A stretch of 56,867 nt of DNA, taken from NCBI GenBank assembly GCA_947623745.1, contig CANQHN010000017.1:1-56867 (forward strand), written 5' to 3'. The notes under the pieces are model-generated. The model did not search any database. It had not been told where the DNA came from and saw nothing but the letters and a program-made list of their open reading frames with translations. Shown in pieces: positions 40,840 through 49,132 of the stretch. Numbering within the stretch: position 1 is the first letter of the stretch; every line of letters begins with the position of its first letter. The DNA comes from an uncultured Oscillospiraceae bacterium (lineage in GTDB: Bacteria; Bacillota; Clostridia; Oscillospirales; Oscillospiraceae). The position numbers were made by a program, and so were the translations under genes.

Positions 40840-42153
40840 TCAGCTTACGTTCTTGTTGGGGCGGCGGTCCTTGGCGTCCCGCAGGGCGGCCTTGCCCAGG
40901 CGGGGGCGCTGGGTGCGCTCCGGGTCCCGGGTGAGCTGGGGCTGGGCCTTCTCGGTCACGCACTCGGGGGTGATGGTCACCTTGACGATGGTGGGGTCGG
41001 AGGGGATGTCGTACATGATCTGGGCCATGACCTCCTCCAGGATGGCCCGCAGGCCCCGGGCGCCGATGCCCCGGGCGGAGGCCCGCTCCGCCACCGCCTC
41101 CAGGGCGGGACGGGTGAACTCCAGCTCCACCTCGTCGTACTCCAGCAGCTTCTGGTACTGCTTGACCAGGGCGTTCTTGGGCTCGGTGAGGATGCTGACC
41201 ATCTGCTCCTTGTCCAGGGACTGGAGGGTGGTGATCACCGGCAGGCGGCCCACCAGCTCGGGGATGATGCCGAATTTCAGCAGGTCCTGGGGCTGGATGT
41301 CCTTGAGCAGGTCGCCCACGTTGCGCTCCTTCTTGCTCTGGATCTCGGCGCCGAAGCCCATGCTGCGCTTGTCCAGGCGGTTCTCGATGATCTTGTCGAT
41401 GCCGTCGAAGGCGCCGCCGCAGATGAACAGGATGTTCTTGGTGTCGATCTGGATGAACTCCTGGTGGGGGTGCTTGCGCCCGCCCTGGGGCGGGACGTTG
41501 GCCACGGTGCCCTCCAGGATCTTCAGCAGGGCCTGCTGCACGCCCTCGCCGGAGACATCGCGGGTGATGGAGGTGTTCTCGCTCTTGCGGGCGATCTTGT
41601 CCATCTCGTCGATGTAGATGATGCCCCGCTCGGCCAGCTCCACGTCGTAGTCGGCGGCCTGGACCAGGCGCAGCAGGATGTTCTCCACGTCGTCGCCCAC
41701 GTAGCCGGCCTCGGTGAGGGTGGTGGCGTCGGCGATGGCGAAGGGGACCCGCAGGATGCGGGCCAGGGTCTGGGCAAAGAGGGTCTTGCCGCAGCCGGTG
41801 GGGCCCATGAGCAGGATGTTGCTCTTCTGGAGCTCCACATCCTCCGCCCCGCCGAAGTAGATGCGCTTATAGTGGTTGTACACCGCCACGGACAGGGCCA
41901 CCTTGGCCTGCTGCTGGCCGATGATATACTGGTCCAGCACCTGGTGGATCTCCTTTGGCGTGGGGATCTCGTCAGGGACGCTGGCGGAGTACTGCTCCTG
42001 TAGCTCCTCGTCGTCGTCCAGGATGCCCATGCACAGCTGGACGCACTCGTTGCAGATATAGGCGCCGGGCCCGGCGATCAGCCGCTGGACCTGGTCCTGG
42101 TGTTTGCCGCAGAAGGAGCAGCGGATGTTTCGTTTTTCGTCGTTTCTAGGCAT
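40840..42153 (-). CDS. clpX: ClpX, unfoldase subunit of ClpXP
   Basis: AAA+ unfoldase that feeds substrates to ClpP. The 437-aa product has the N-terminal four-Cys zinc domain ([11 protein letters not shown]...CNEC), Walker [13 protein letters not shown], Walker [11 protein letters not shown] and the pore motif region. The basic C-terminus ([20 protein letters not shown]) is longer than in Bacillus. GAGGTG precedes the ATG. It follows clpP by 36 bases. Confidence 0.98.
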   Translation of the reverse strand: MPRNDEKRNIRCSFCGKHQDQVQRLIAGPGAYICNECVQLCMGILDDDEELQEQYSASVPDEIPTPKEIHQVLDQYIIGQQQAKVALSVAVYNHYKRIYFGGAEDVELQKSNILLMGPTGCGKTLFAQTLARILRVPFAIADATTLTEAGYVGDDVENILLRLVQAADYDVELAERGIIYIDEMDKIARKSENTSITRDVSGEGVQQALLKILEGTVANVPPQGGRKHPHQEFIQIDTKNILFICGGAFDGIDKIIENRLDKRSMGFGAEIQSKKERNVGDLLKDIQPQDLLKFGIIPELVGRLPVITTLQSLDKEQMVSILTEPKNALVKQYQKLLEYDEVELEFTRPALEAVAERASARGIGARGLRAILEEVMAQIMYDIPSDPTIVKVTITPECVTEKAQPQLTRDPERTQRPRLGKAALRDAKDRRPNKNVS

Positions 42154-42189
42154 AGTATGCCACCTCGTTGGAGAAAATACCCGCCGGCG

Positions 42190-42771
42190 TCAGCGTTTTT
42201 CGATGACCCGGTCGATAAGGCCGTACTCCACGGCCTGCTGGGCGGTCATGAAGTTGTCCCGCTCGCAGTCGGCGGTGACCACCTCGATGGGCTTGCCGGT
42301 GTTGTTGGCCAGGATGCGGTTCATGCGCTGCTTGATGATCTCCAGGCGCTTGAGGTGGATGGCCATATCGGTGATCTGGCCCTGGGTGCCGGCGGAGGGC
42401 TGGTGGATCATGATCTCCGCGTTGGGCAGGGCCAGGCGCTTGCCCTTAGCGCCGGAGGAGAGCAGAAACGCCCCCATGCTGGCGGCCATGCCGATGCAGA
42501 TGGTGGACACGTCGCACTTGATATACTGCATGGTGTCGTAGATGGCCATCCCCGCGGTGACGGACCCGCCGGGGCTGTTGATGTAGAACTGGATGTCCTT
42601 GTCCGGGTCCTGGGCCTCCAGGTACAGCAGCTGGGCCACCACCAGGGAGGCGGTGGTGTCGTTGACCTCCTCGGACAGCATGATGATCCGGTCGTTGAGC
42701 AGGCGGGAGAAGATGTCGTAAGACCGCTCGCCCCGGTTGGTCTGCTCCACTACATAGGGAACTAAGCTCAT
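42190..42771 (-). CDS. clpP: ATP-dependent Clp protease proteolytic subunit
   Basis: Barrel-forming serine protease. The 193-aa product has the catalytic Ser98 in GMAASMGAF, His123 in [10 protein letters not shown] and the downstream Asp, plus the oxyanion region [16 protein letters not shown] precedes the ATG. Its own -10 element and a palindrome lie in the 122-base gap after tig. Confidence 0.98.
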   Translation of the reverse strand: MSLVPYVVEQTNRGERSYDIFSRLLNDRIIMLSEEVNDTTASLVVAQLLYLEAQDPDKDIQFYINSPGGSVTAGMAIYDTMQYIKCDVSTICIGMAASMGAFLLSSGAKGKRLALPNAEIMIHQPSAGTQGQITDMAIHLKRLEIIKQRMNRILANNTGKPIEVVTADCERDNFMTAQQAVEYGLIDRVIEKR

Positions 42772-42790
42772 TGTCGTTCCTCCTTTATCA

Positions 42791-42810
42791 AATGGTTATG
42801 CACCATTATA
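42791..42810 (-). promoter_or_regulatory. clpP -10 element with an overlapping palindrome
   Basis: Minus-strand TATAAT (42805-42810) is followed at once by AATGGT-GCATA-ACCATT (42791-42807), a perfect 6-bp inverted repeat at the expected transcription start. No good -35 is seen 17 bases upstream, where the sequence is GC-rich, so an activator or a repressor could be involved. It does not resemble the CtsR direct repeat. Confidence 0.5.
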
Positions 42811-42893
42811 CCCGCCCGGCCGGGAAACCATTCCTGTTCCCGCCGGGATATGCGTACCCGGGACGGACTGGGCCCGCCCCGGGATGCTGTCGT

Positions 42894-44267
42894 TTACTCA
42901 GCCTTGGGCTCCTCAGCGGCCTCGGCCTTCTTCTTGCGGGTGCGCTTGGGCTTGGGCTTCTCCGCGGGAGCGGGCTCCTCGGCCTTCTTCTCGGGCTCGC
43001 CCACCACAGCGGAGTCGATGACCAGCCGGGAGGCCTTCTGCAGCAGCAGGTCCCGCTTCAGGTCCTCGGCGGCCACGGCGGCCTGGACCTGGGCCAGCTC
43101 CAGCTTATACTGGTCGGCTAGGCGCTGCTGCTCGGCCTGGATCTCCTCGTCGGAGACCTGCAGGTCCTCGGCAGCGATCACAGCGCTCAGGGCCAGCTCC
43201 ACCTGCACCTGACGCAGGGCGGTGGGACGGCTGGACTCCCGCATCCCGTTCACGTCGCCGCCCATCATCTCGGCGTAGTCCTCCAGCTTCATGCCCTGGC
43301 CGGCCAGCCGGTTGCGGAAGTCGTCCATGATGCGGTCCATCTGGACCTCCACCATGGCGTCGGGGATGTCGGCGTGCAGGTGGGCCACCAGCTGCTCCAT
43401 GACGGCGTTCTCAAAGCTGCTCTGGGCGGACTCCTTCCGGCGCTGGAGCAGCTTCTCCCCCAGGTCCTTCTTGAAGTCGGCCAGGGTCTCGAACTCGGAC
43501 ACATCCTTGGCGAACTCGTCGTCCACCACGGGGGGCTGGGACTGCTTGACCTCTTTGACCTTCACGTGGAAAACCACGGCCTTCCCGGCCAGGTCGGGGA
43601 CATAGTCGGCGGGGAAGGTGATGTCCAGGTCCTTCTCGTCGCCGGCGCTCAGGCCCACCAGCTGCTCCTCAAAGCCGGGGACAAAGGAGCCGGAGCCGAT
43701 CTGCAGGCTGTAGTTCTCGCCCTTGCCGCCCTCGAAGGGGGCGCCGTCCTTGAAGCCCTCGAAGTCGATGACAGCGGTGTCGCCGGTCTCGATGGGACGC
43801 TCCACGCTGATCAGGCGGGTGGCGCGGGTGATGTAGGGCTTGAGCTCGTTCTCCACGTCCTCGTCGGTGATAACGGGCTCCGCCTTGGGGGCCGTCAGGC
43901 CCTTGTACTGGTCCACGATGGCCTCGGGGCGCACGGACACCAGAGCCTTGAAGATCAGGCCGTCCTTGCCAACCTCCACGATCTCCATCTTGGGGTAGCC
44001 CACATCGTCCAGGCCCTGCTCCTTCACAGCCTGGTCATAGGCGCCGGGGTAGACGGCGTTGACAGCGTCCTCATAGAACACGCCGGTGCCGTACATGCCC
44101 TCGATGATCTTCCGGGGGGCCTTGCCCTTGCGGAAGCCGGGGACGTTGATGCGGGAGCGGTTCTTCAAATAGGCCTGCTGCACGGCGGCCTCAAACTCCT
44201 CGGCCTCCACCTGGATGGTGAGCTCGACCGTGCTCTTCTCTTTTTTCTCTGCGTTGGTGACCTTCAT
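42894..44267 (-). CDS. tig: Trigger factor
   Basis: Ribosome-associated chaperone with prolyl isomerase activity. The 457-aa product has the ribosome-binding GFRKGKAP loop in its N-terminal domain, an FKBP-like middle domain (GDTAVIDFEGF...GSFVPGFEEQLVGL) and a helical C-terminal chaperone domain. An extra Lys/Ala/Glu/Pro-rich tail of about 35 residues follows. AGGAGG lies nine bases ahead of the ATG. Confidence 0.97.
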   Translation of the reverse strand: MKVTNAEKKEKSTVELTIQVEAEEFEAAVQQAYLKNRSRINVPGFRKGKAPRKIIEGMYGTGVFYEDAVNAVYPGAYDQAVKEQGLDDVGYPKMEIVEVGKDGLIFKALVSVRPEAIVDQYKGLTAPKAEPVITDEDVENELKPYITRATRLISVERPIETGDTAVIDFEGFKDGAPFEGGKGENYSLQIGSGSFVPGFEEQLVGLSAGDEKDLDITFPADYVPDLAGKAVVFHVKVKEVKQSQPPVVDDEFAKDVSEFETLADFKKDLGEKLLQRRKESAQSSFENAVMEQLVAHLHADIPDAMVEVQMDRIMDDFRNRLAGQGMKLEDYAEMMGGDVNGMRESSRPTALRQVQVELALSAVIAAEDLQVSDEEIQAEQQRLADQYKLELAQVQAAVAAEDLKRDLLLQKASRLVIDSAVVGEPEKKAEEPAPAEKPKPKRTRKKKAEAAEEPKAE

Positions 44268-44340
44268 GTCATCGTTCCTCCTGTAGTCGCGGCGCTCTGT
44301 TTTGACAACGAAAGCCGCCCCTTTGTACTTGCAATGGGAT

Positions 44341-44369
44341 ATTGTAGCATATCAAAATGGATTTGGCTA
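44341..44369 (-). promoter_or_regulatory. Extended -10 promoter of tig
   Basis: Minus-strand TACAAT (44341-44346) preceded by TGC (extended -10) and, 17 bases upstream, TAGCCA (44364-44369), a partial -35. The surrounding 44330-44395 is AT-rich. Confidence 0.62.
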
Positions 44370-44382
44370 GATATATTTTACA

Positions 44383-45069
44383 CTAATCCAGAATTTTTTG
44401 GGGACGGAATCCCAGGAAATCGGCGGAGACCAGCTGGTAATCCACCCCGCCCCGCTCCCCGCGCACCGCCAGGCGGTGGCTGCCGCCGTGCAGGTGCCCG
44501 TAGAAGCAGCGCTTCACGCCGTAGCGCTCCAGCAGGTCCACGATCTGCTGGCAGCAGTAGCCCTGGTACAAAGGCGGGTAGTGGAGGAAGCACAGCTTCT
44601 CCCGCTCCCCCGCCGCCTTCAGGGACGCCTCCAGGCGGATGAGCTCCCGGTTGAAGATCTTGGCGCTGTGCTCCCCCCGGTCCTCCTCGTAGAACCAGCC
44701 CCGGGTGCCGCACAGGGCGGTCTCCCCGTAGAGCTGGCAGTTGTTGTGGAGGATGGACAGGGTGTCCAGGCCGTTGTCCCGGAAAAAGGCGTTCATCTTG
44801 GCCGCGGTGTTCCACCAGTAGTCGTGGTTGCCCTTGAGCAGGATCTTCCGTCCGGGCAGGGCGTTGAGAAAGGCAAAGTCTGGCAGCGCCTCCTCCAGGC
44901 CCATGCCCCAGGACAGGTCGCCGCACAGCACCACCGTGTCCTCCGCTGCCACATCTTCAAAGCCCGCGCGCAGCTTCTCCACGTAGCCGCTCCAGCCGCC
45001 GCCGAACACGTCCATGGGCTTGTCGCCGCCCAGGGACAGGTGGGTATCTCCAATGGCGTACAGTGCCAT
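44383..45069 (-). CDS. Calcineurin-like metallophosphoesterase
   Basis: The 228-aa product has the five metallophosphoesterase motifs: GDTHL near residue 7, GDLSWG, GNHDYWW, the His in FLHYPP and GHLHGGSH. Substrate unknown; nucleotide or phosphodiester hydrolysis is expected. It starts 3 bases after the thrC stop, with GAGG upstream, so it is probably cotranscribed with thrC. No signal peptide. Confidence 0.93.
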   Translation of the reverse strand: MALYAIGDTHLSLGGDKPMDVFGGGWSGYVEKLRAGFEDVAAEDTVVLCGDLSWGMGLEEALPDFAFLNALPGRKILLKGNHDYWWNTAAKMNAFFRDNGLDTLSILHNNCQLYGETALCGTRGWFYEEDRGEHSAKIFNRELIRLEASLKAAGEREKLCFLHYPPLYQGYCCQQIVDLLERYGVKRCFYGHLHGGSHRLAVRGERGGVDYQLVSADFLGFRPQKILD

Positions 45070-45072
45070 AGC

Positions 45073-46557
45073 TTACCTCAGCATCTGGAGCACCGCGTCC
45101 ACCATGTCCTCCTTCTCCACACACTGGGTAAAGCGCACCTGCTTGCCCCGCAGGCCGGCCAGAGGTGCGGGGGCGGAAAGGCCGGTGAGCTGGCTGAGCT
45201 GGTCCAGGGCGTCCAGGCCCTCCATGGGCCTCTCCACCCCCAGGGCGGACAGGACGCTGCCGCAGAACTTGAAGGGGCTGGCGGTGGAGACCACCACGGT
45301 GGGGGTGTAGTCGTCCGTCTCCTGGCGGTACTGGGCCAGGGCGGAGAAGGCCACGGCGGTGTGGGGGTCGATGAGATACTGGTAGCGGTGGTAGATGTAG
45401 GCGATCATCCGCTGGGTCTCCCGGTCGTCGCAGCAGTAGCCGGAGAACAGCTTCTGCAGCTTCCACGCCACCCGCTCGTTGACCTGGTAGCGCCCGGCGG
45501 CGGACAGCTGCTTCATCCAGCCCCGCACCTCCTGGTCGTCCTGGGTCAGGGCCAGCAGCAGCCGCTCCAGGTTACTGGAGATAAGGATGTCCATGGAGGG
45601 GGACATGGTATTGTAGAAGGTGCGGTTGCGGTCGTACACGCCGGTGCGGATGAAATCGGTGAGCACGTTGTTGCTGTTGGATGCGCAGAGGAGGCGCTTG
45701 ATGGGCACACCGATCTCCCGGGCGTAGTAGCCGGCCAGGATGTTGCCGAAGTTGCCCGTGGGGACGCAGACGTTGATCTCGTCCCCCGGCTGAATATACC
45801 CGTCCCGCAGCAGGTCGCAGTAGGCGGAGACATAGTAGACGATCTGGGGCAGCACCCGGCCCCAGTTGATGGAGTTGGCGGAGGAGAAGAAGTACCCCAG
45901 CCCGGCCAGCCTGGCCCGCAGCTCCTCGTCGGAGAACAGGCGCTTCACGCCGGTCTGTGCGTCGTCAAAGTTGCCGTGGACGGCGCACACGCCCACGTTG
46001 TTCCCCTCCTGGGTGACCATCTGCAGCTCCTGGACCTGGGACACGCCGTCCTTGGGGTAGAACACCAGGATGCGGGTGCCGGCCACGTCCTTGAACCCCT
46101 CCAGGGCGCCCTTGCCGGTGTCGCCGGAGGTGGCCACCAGGATACAGGCCGTTTTCTGCTCCTCGATCTTGAGCAGGGAGGCCGAGAGCAGGTGGGGCAG
46201 CATCTGCAGTGCCATGTCCTTGAAGGCGCAGGTGGGGCCGTGCCACAGCTCCAGGCAGTGGGTGCTCTCGTCCAGGGTGCGCACCGGGGCCACGGCCGGG
46301 GTGTCGAACTTCTCCGGGCCGTAGGCGGCGTTGGCGTACTCCGTCAGCTCCTTGACGGAGAACTCGTCCAAAAAGGGCTTCATGACGTAGACGGCCCGCT
46401 GCTGGTAGGACATCTCCCGCAGCTCCTCCAGCGCCTTTTTGGGCATCTTGGGCAGGTAGGCCGGGGTCATCAGGCCGCCGTCCTCCGCCAGGCCCTGGGC
46501 GATGGCCCGGGAGGCCTGGACTGCCTGGGTGTGATCCCGTGTACTCACATATTGCAT
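45073..46557 (-). CDS. thrC: Threonine synthase
   Basis: PLP enzyme converting O-phosphohomoserine to threonine. The 494-aa product begins MQYVSTRD and has the PLP Lys in TCAFKDMALQ, ATSGDTGKGALEG and VPTGNFGNILAGYYA, placing it in the longer E. coli/yeast-like class. The ATG at 46557 is preferred because it aligns with the family start; an upstream ATG at 46578 is possible. It has its own promoter and a short leader with two overlapping hairpins (46592-46620). Confidence 0.96.
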   Translation of the reverse strand: MQYVSTRDHTQAVQASRAIAQGLAEDGGLMTPAYLPKMPKKALEELREMSYQQRAVYVMKPFLDEFSVKELTEYANAAYGPEKFDTPAVAPVRTLDESTHCLELWHGPTCAFKDMALQMLPHLLSASLLKIEEQKTACILVATSGDTGKGALEGFKDVAGTRILVFYPKDGVSQVQELQMVTQEGNNVGVCAVHGNFDDAQTGVKRLFSDEELRARLAGLGYFFSSANSINWGRVLPQIVYYVSAYCDLLRDGYIQPGDEINVCVPTGNFGNILAGYYAREIGVPIKRLLCASNSNNVLTDFIRTGVYDRNRTFYNTMSPSMDILISSNLERLLLALTQDDQEVRGWMKQLSAAGRYQVNERVAWKLQKLFSGYCCDDRETQRMIAYIYHRYQYLIDPHTAVAFSALAQYRQETDDYTPTVVVSTASPFKFCGSVLSALGVERPMEGLDALDQLSQLTGLSAPAPLAGLRGKQVRFTQCVEKEDMVDAVLQMLR

Positions 46558-46591
46558 AGCACTCAGTCCCTTGCTCATTGAATTCGCAGTT

Positions 46592-46620
46592 CTCTCGCAA
46601 ATCGAGAGGTCCCGCCTCTC
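46592..46620 (-). promoter_or_regulatory. Two mutually exclusive hairpins in the thrC leader
   Basis: On the minus strand GAGAGG-N5-CCTCTC (46604-46620) and CTCTCG-N5-CGAGAG (46592-46608) share the same CTCTC, so only one can form at a time. The arrangement resembles a tiny attenuator or start-site control element, but there is no T-tract and no leader peptide that I could identify. Confidence 0.4.
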
Positions 46621-46629
46621 TAACTTTTC

Positions 46630-46658
46630 ATTATGCCAGTTTCTTGTCCCCCGGTCAA
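46630..46658 (-). promoter_or_regulatory. sigma-A promoter of thrC
   Basis: Minus-strand TTGACC (46653-46658) and CATAAT (46630-46635), spacer 17, about 70 bases ahead of the thrC ATG. Confidence 0.8.
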
Positions 46659-46693
46659 GAGATTTTGGGCAAAAACAGGATTTCCCGGGGAAA

Positions 46694-47062
46694 CTAAAAG
46701 GCGTTTTCCCAATAGACGATCTCCGGGCGGACCGTCTGCGTCCCCTGAGGGGCGTAGACCTCCGCCACGTCGAACCGGGGCTGGAGGCCGGTGGGGTGCT
46801 CCTCCAGGTAGAGCTGGGCGGCGGCGCGCAGCTTCTCCTGCTTGCGCCGGTCCACGAACTCCCGGGCCTGGGCAAAGGCGGCGTTTTTGCGCAGCTTGAC
46901 CTCCACGAAGGCCAAAAACGCCCCGTTTTGGGCCACCAAGTCCAGCTCCCCGAAGCGGCAGCGCCACCCGGCCTCCACGATCTCCCAGCCCCGCTGTCTC
47001 AAATACTCCGCCGCGGCCGCCTCCCCAAAGCGGCCCAGCGCCCTCCGGTCCCCGCCGCTCAC
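46694..47062 (-). CDS. yraN: YraN-family (UPF0102) protein
   Basis: The 122-aa product has the YraN nuclease-like fold: GRFGEAAAAEYLRQRGW, the acidic/Gln pair CRFGELDLVAQNG and FVEVKLRK, an E-x-K like endonuclease core. Physiological role is uncertain. The GTG start overlaps the rnhB stop (GTGA); rnhB-yraN pairing is common in Firmicutes. Confidence 0.92.
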   Translation of the reverse strand: MSGGDRRALGRFGEAAAAEYLRQRGWEIVEAGWRCRFGELDLVAQNGAFLAFVEVKLRKNAAFAQAREFVDRRKQEKLRAAAQLYLEEHPTGLQPRFDVAEVYAPQGTQTVRPEIVYWENAF

Positions 47063-47664
47063 AGGTTTTTCAGGAAGGTCCGGCGGTGGATGGGACTGGG
47101 GCCATAGGTGCGCAGCGCCTGGTAGTGCAGCCTGGTGCCGTAGCCCTTGTGCTGCTCAAAGCCGTACTGGGGATAATCCCTGGCCATCTCCAGCATGAAC
47201 CGATCCCGGCTCACCTTGGCCAGGATGGAGGCCGCAGCGATGGAGGCCGAAAGGCTGTCCCCCTTCACGATGCAGCGGTGGGGGGTTCGGATGGCCGCTG
47301 TCTGCCCGCGGTCCCGGTTGCCGTCGATCAGGGCAAAGCCGGGGCACACCTCCAGGGCGTCGATGGCCAGCTGCATGGCCTTCATGCGGGCGCTGAGGAT
47401 GTCGGTGGCGTCGATCTCGGCGGCGTCCACACCGGCCACCGCCCAGGCGCGGGCCGCGGCCTGGATAATGGGGAACAGGGCCTCCCGCTTCTTCTCAGTC
47501 AGCTTTTTGGAGTCGTTCAGGCCGGGGATATCCGCCCCAAGGGGGAGGATGACGGCCGCGGCGTACACCGGCCCGGCCAGAGGGCCGGCCCCGGCCTCGT
47601 CACAGCCGCACACCAGGTCATAGCCCGCCTGGGCGGCCTCCCGCTCATACTGCCACAGGTCCAT
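47059..47664 (-). CDS. rnhB: Ribonuclease HII
   Basis: Cleaves RNA at RNA-DNA junctions and removes misincorporated ribonucleotides. The 201-aa product has the catalytic Asp-Glu in CGCDEAGAGPLAGPV, DSKKLTEKKRE, LIDGNRD and the later SIAAASILAKVSRD. The usual GR(K)G motif after the first Glu reads G-A-G here, with Arg replaced by Ala. The ATG at 47664 is preferred. It follows rbgA by 11 bases, as ylqF-rnhB does in B. subtilis. Confidence 0.96.
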   Translation of the reverse strand: MDLWQYEREAAQAGYDLVCGCDEAGAGPLAGPVYAAAVILPLGADIPGLNDSKKLTEKKREALFPIIQAAARAWAVAGVDAAEIDATDILSARMKAMQLAIDALEVCPGFALIDGNRDRGQTAAIRTPHRCIVKGDSLSASIAAASILAKVSRDRFMLEMARDYPQYGFEQHKGYGTRLHYQALRTYGPSPIHRRTFLKNL

Positions 47665-47675
47665 CTTCTGCCCCC

Positions 47676-48548
47676 CTATTCCGGAAGTTCCAGTGTAAAG
47701 CGTCCTAGCTTGCCACCCCGATACTCGTCCAAAAGCACCTTGGCCATGCGCTCGGTGTCCCACTCGCCGCCGGAGATCTTCATCCCCCGGCGCTGGGCGC
47801 AGGCCTCCAGGAGTCGGTAGCCGTAGGCCACGTCGTTCTCCCCGTCCTCCCGGGCGGGCAGCTCCTTGAGCTTGTAGCCGTCCAGCAGCGCCTGGGGGTA
47901 ACGCTCCCCCATCAGGGCCATCAGGTGGCAGCCCAGGGTCTCGGCGTCCATGATCTCATCCTTCACCGCCCCGGTAAAGGCCAGGTCCATGCCGGTGCGC
48001 TCGTCCTCGAACTTGGGCCAGAGGATGCCCGGCGTGTCCAGCAGGTCCAGCATCTGGTCCACGTGGACCCACTGCTTGCCCCGGGTGACGCCGGGGCGGT
48101 CGCCGGCCCTGGCAGATTTCTTCTTCGCCACCTTGTTGATGAAGGTGGATTTGCCCACGTTGGGCACCCCCACCACCATGGCCCGCACCGGGCGGCCCAC
48201 CTGTCCCCTCTCCCGCCAGCGGGCGATCTGCTCCTTCAGCGCCCCCTGGACCGCGGCGGAGAACCGGTCCACCCCCCGGCCGGTCCTGGCGTCGGTCTCC
48301 AGCACGGCGTATCCCCGGGCACGGAACCAGTCCCCCCACACCCTGTTCTGGGCGGGGTCGGCCTGGTCGGCCCGGTTGAGGACGATGAGCCGGGGCTTGC
48401 CGGCGCAGATGGCGTCGATGTCCGGGTTGCGGCTGGACACGGGGATGCGGGCGTCGATGATCTCCGCCACGATATCCACATTTTTCAGGTCGGCCTCGAT
48501 CTGCCGGCGGGTCTTGGTCATGTGTCCGGGGTACCACTGGATGTTCAT
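47676..48548 (-). CDS. rbgA: Ribosome biogenesis GTPase RbgA (YlqF)
   Basis: Circularly permuted GTPase needed for late 50S assembly. The 290-aa product opens IQWYPGHMTKTRRQIE, has G4 LNRADQAD ahead of G1 VGVPNVGKSTFINK and G3 DTPGILWPK, and a C-terminal ANTAR-like helical domain. GTGAGG precedes the ATG. It lies after rplS and its terminator; rplS-rbgA-rnhB is the Bacillus order. Confidence 0.97.
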   Translation of the reverse strand: MNIQWYPGHMTKTRRQIEADLKNVDIVAEIIDARIPVSSRNPDIDAICAGKPRLIVLNRADQADPAQNRVWGDWFRARGYAVLETDARTGRGVDRFSAAVQGALKEQIARWRERGQVGRPVRAMVVGVPNVGKSTFINKVAKKKSARAGDRPGVTRGKQWVHVDQMLDLLDTPGILWPKFEDERTGMDLAFTGAVKDEIMDAETLGCHLMALMGERYPQALLDGYKLKELPAREDGENDVAYGYRLLEACAQRRGMKISGGEWDTERMAKVLLDEYRGGKLGRFTLELPE

Positions 48549-48581
48549 ATCGTTTCCTCACACAGTCTTGCAGCTTTTTTG

Positions 48582-48615
48582 AAAAAAAGGGAGCGGCACA
48601 GCCGCTCCCTTTTTT
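48582..48615 (-). terminator. Terminator of rplS
   Basis: Perfect stem AAAAAAGGGAGCGGC / GCCGCTCCCTTTTTT with loop ACA, nine bases after the rplS stop; A-runs on one side and T-runs on the other let it work in either direction. Read-through or a separate promoter must serve rbgA, which starts 33 bases beyond. Confidence 0.95.
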
Positions 48616-48623
48616 CGGTTGAC

Positions 48624-48965
48624 TTAAAGGGCCTCTTTGACCTTGGCGGCCTTGCCCACGCGGTCACGCAGATAGTACAGCTTGGCGCGGCGGACCTTAC
48701 CACGGCGCACGGTCTCGATCTTCTCGATGGAGGGGGCGTGGATGGGGAACACCTTCTCGACACCGACGCCGTAGGACACGCGGCGGACGGTGAAGGTCTC
48801 CTCCAGGCCGCCGTGCTTCTTGGCGATGACGGTACCCTCAAAGACCTGGATACGCTCGCGGTTGCCCTCTTTGACGCGGATGTGGACACGGACGGTGTCG
48901 CCGATGGAGACCTGGGGGGGCTCCGCCTTCTTGTACTGCTGGGTGAAAACCTGCATGAGATCCAT
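48624..48965 (-). CDS. rplS: 50S ribosomal protein L19
   Basis: The 113-aa product has the L19 signatures [21 protein letters not shown] and [16 protein letters not shown], ending in a basic [20 protein letters not shown]. It sits at the intersubunit bridge of the ribosome. AGGAGG precedes the ATG. It has its own strong promoter and a structured leader. Confidence 0.98.
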   Translation of the reverse strand: MDLMQVFTQQYKKAEPPQVSIGDTVRVHIRVKEGNRERIQVFEGTVIAKKHGGLEETFTVRRVSYGVGVEKVFPIHAPSIEKIETVRRGKVRRAKLYYLRDRVGKAAKVKEAL

Positions 48966-49060
48966 AACTTTTTCCTCCTGTTATATAGGCGTTCTTGCCG
49001 GTTTTCCCTGTCTCCGACCCATGCGGAGGCTCCAACAGAGGACCGCCCGTTGTTCAGACC
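48966..49060 (-). promoter_or_regulatory. Structured 5' leader of rplS, candidate L19 ribosomal-protein leader
   Basis: About 95 bases separate the predicted transcription start from the rplS ATG. On the minus strand CTCCG-N7-CGGAG (49012-49028) lies within a larger pairing of CTGT (49035-49038) with ACAG (49008-49011). Autoregulatory L19 leaders are known in Firmicutes; the match here is by position and structure only. Confidence 0.45.
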
Positions 49061-49065
49061 AAAAG

Positions 49066-49094
49066 ATGATACCACAACTTTTTCGGATTTGCAA
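49066..49094 (-). promoter_or_regulatory. sigma-A promoter of rplS
   Basis: Minus-strand TTGCAA (49089-49094) and TATCAT (49066-49071), spacer 17, in an AT-rich gap after tgt. Confidence 0.8.
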
Positions 49095-49132
49095 GCACTT
49101 TTTCAACTTTTTTCCGTTTTTCTCCGGCGGCG

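Noticed and set aside
38146-42003. A 1285-codon open frame on the plus strand opposite lon and clpX.
   Set aside because: It runs antiparallel to two unmistakable genes, has Leu/Gly/His/Asp-rich low-information sequence and no ribosome-binding logic. Long antisense frames are expected at this G+C content.
44262-44280. A three-codon frame (ATG ACA TGA) ahead of tig as a leader peptide.
   Set aside because: Too short to judge and too close to the Shine-Dalgarno; the normal tig ATG is well placed without it.
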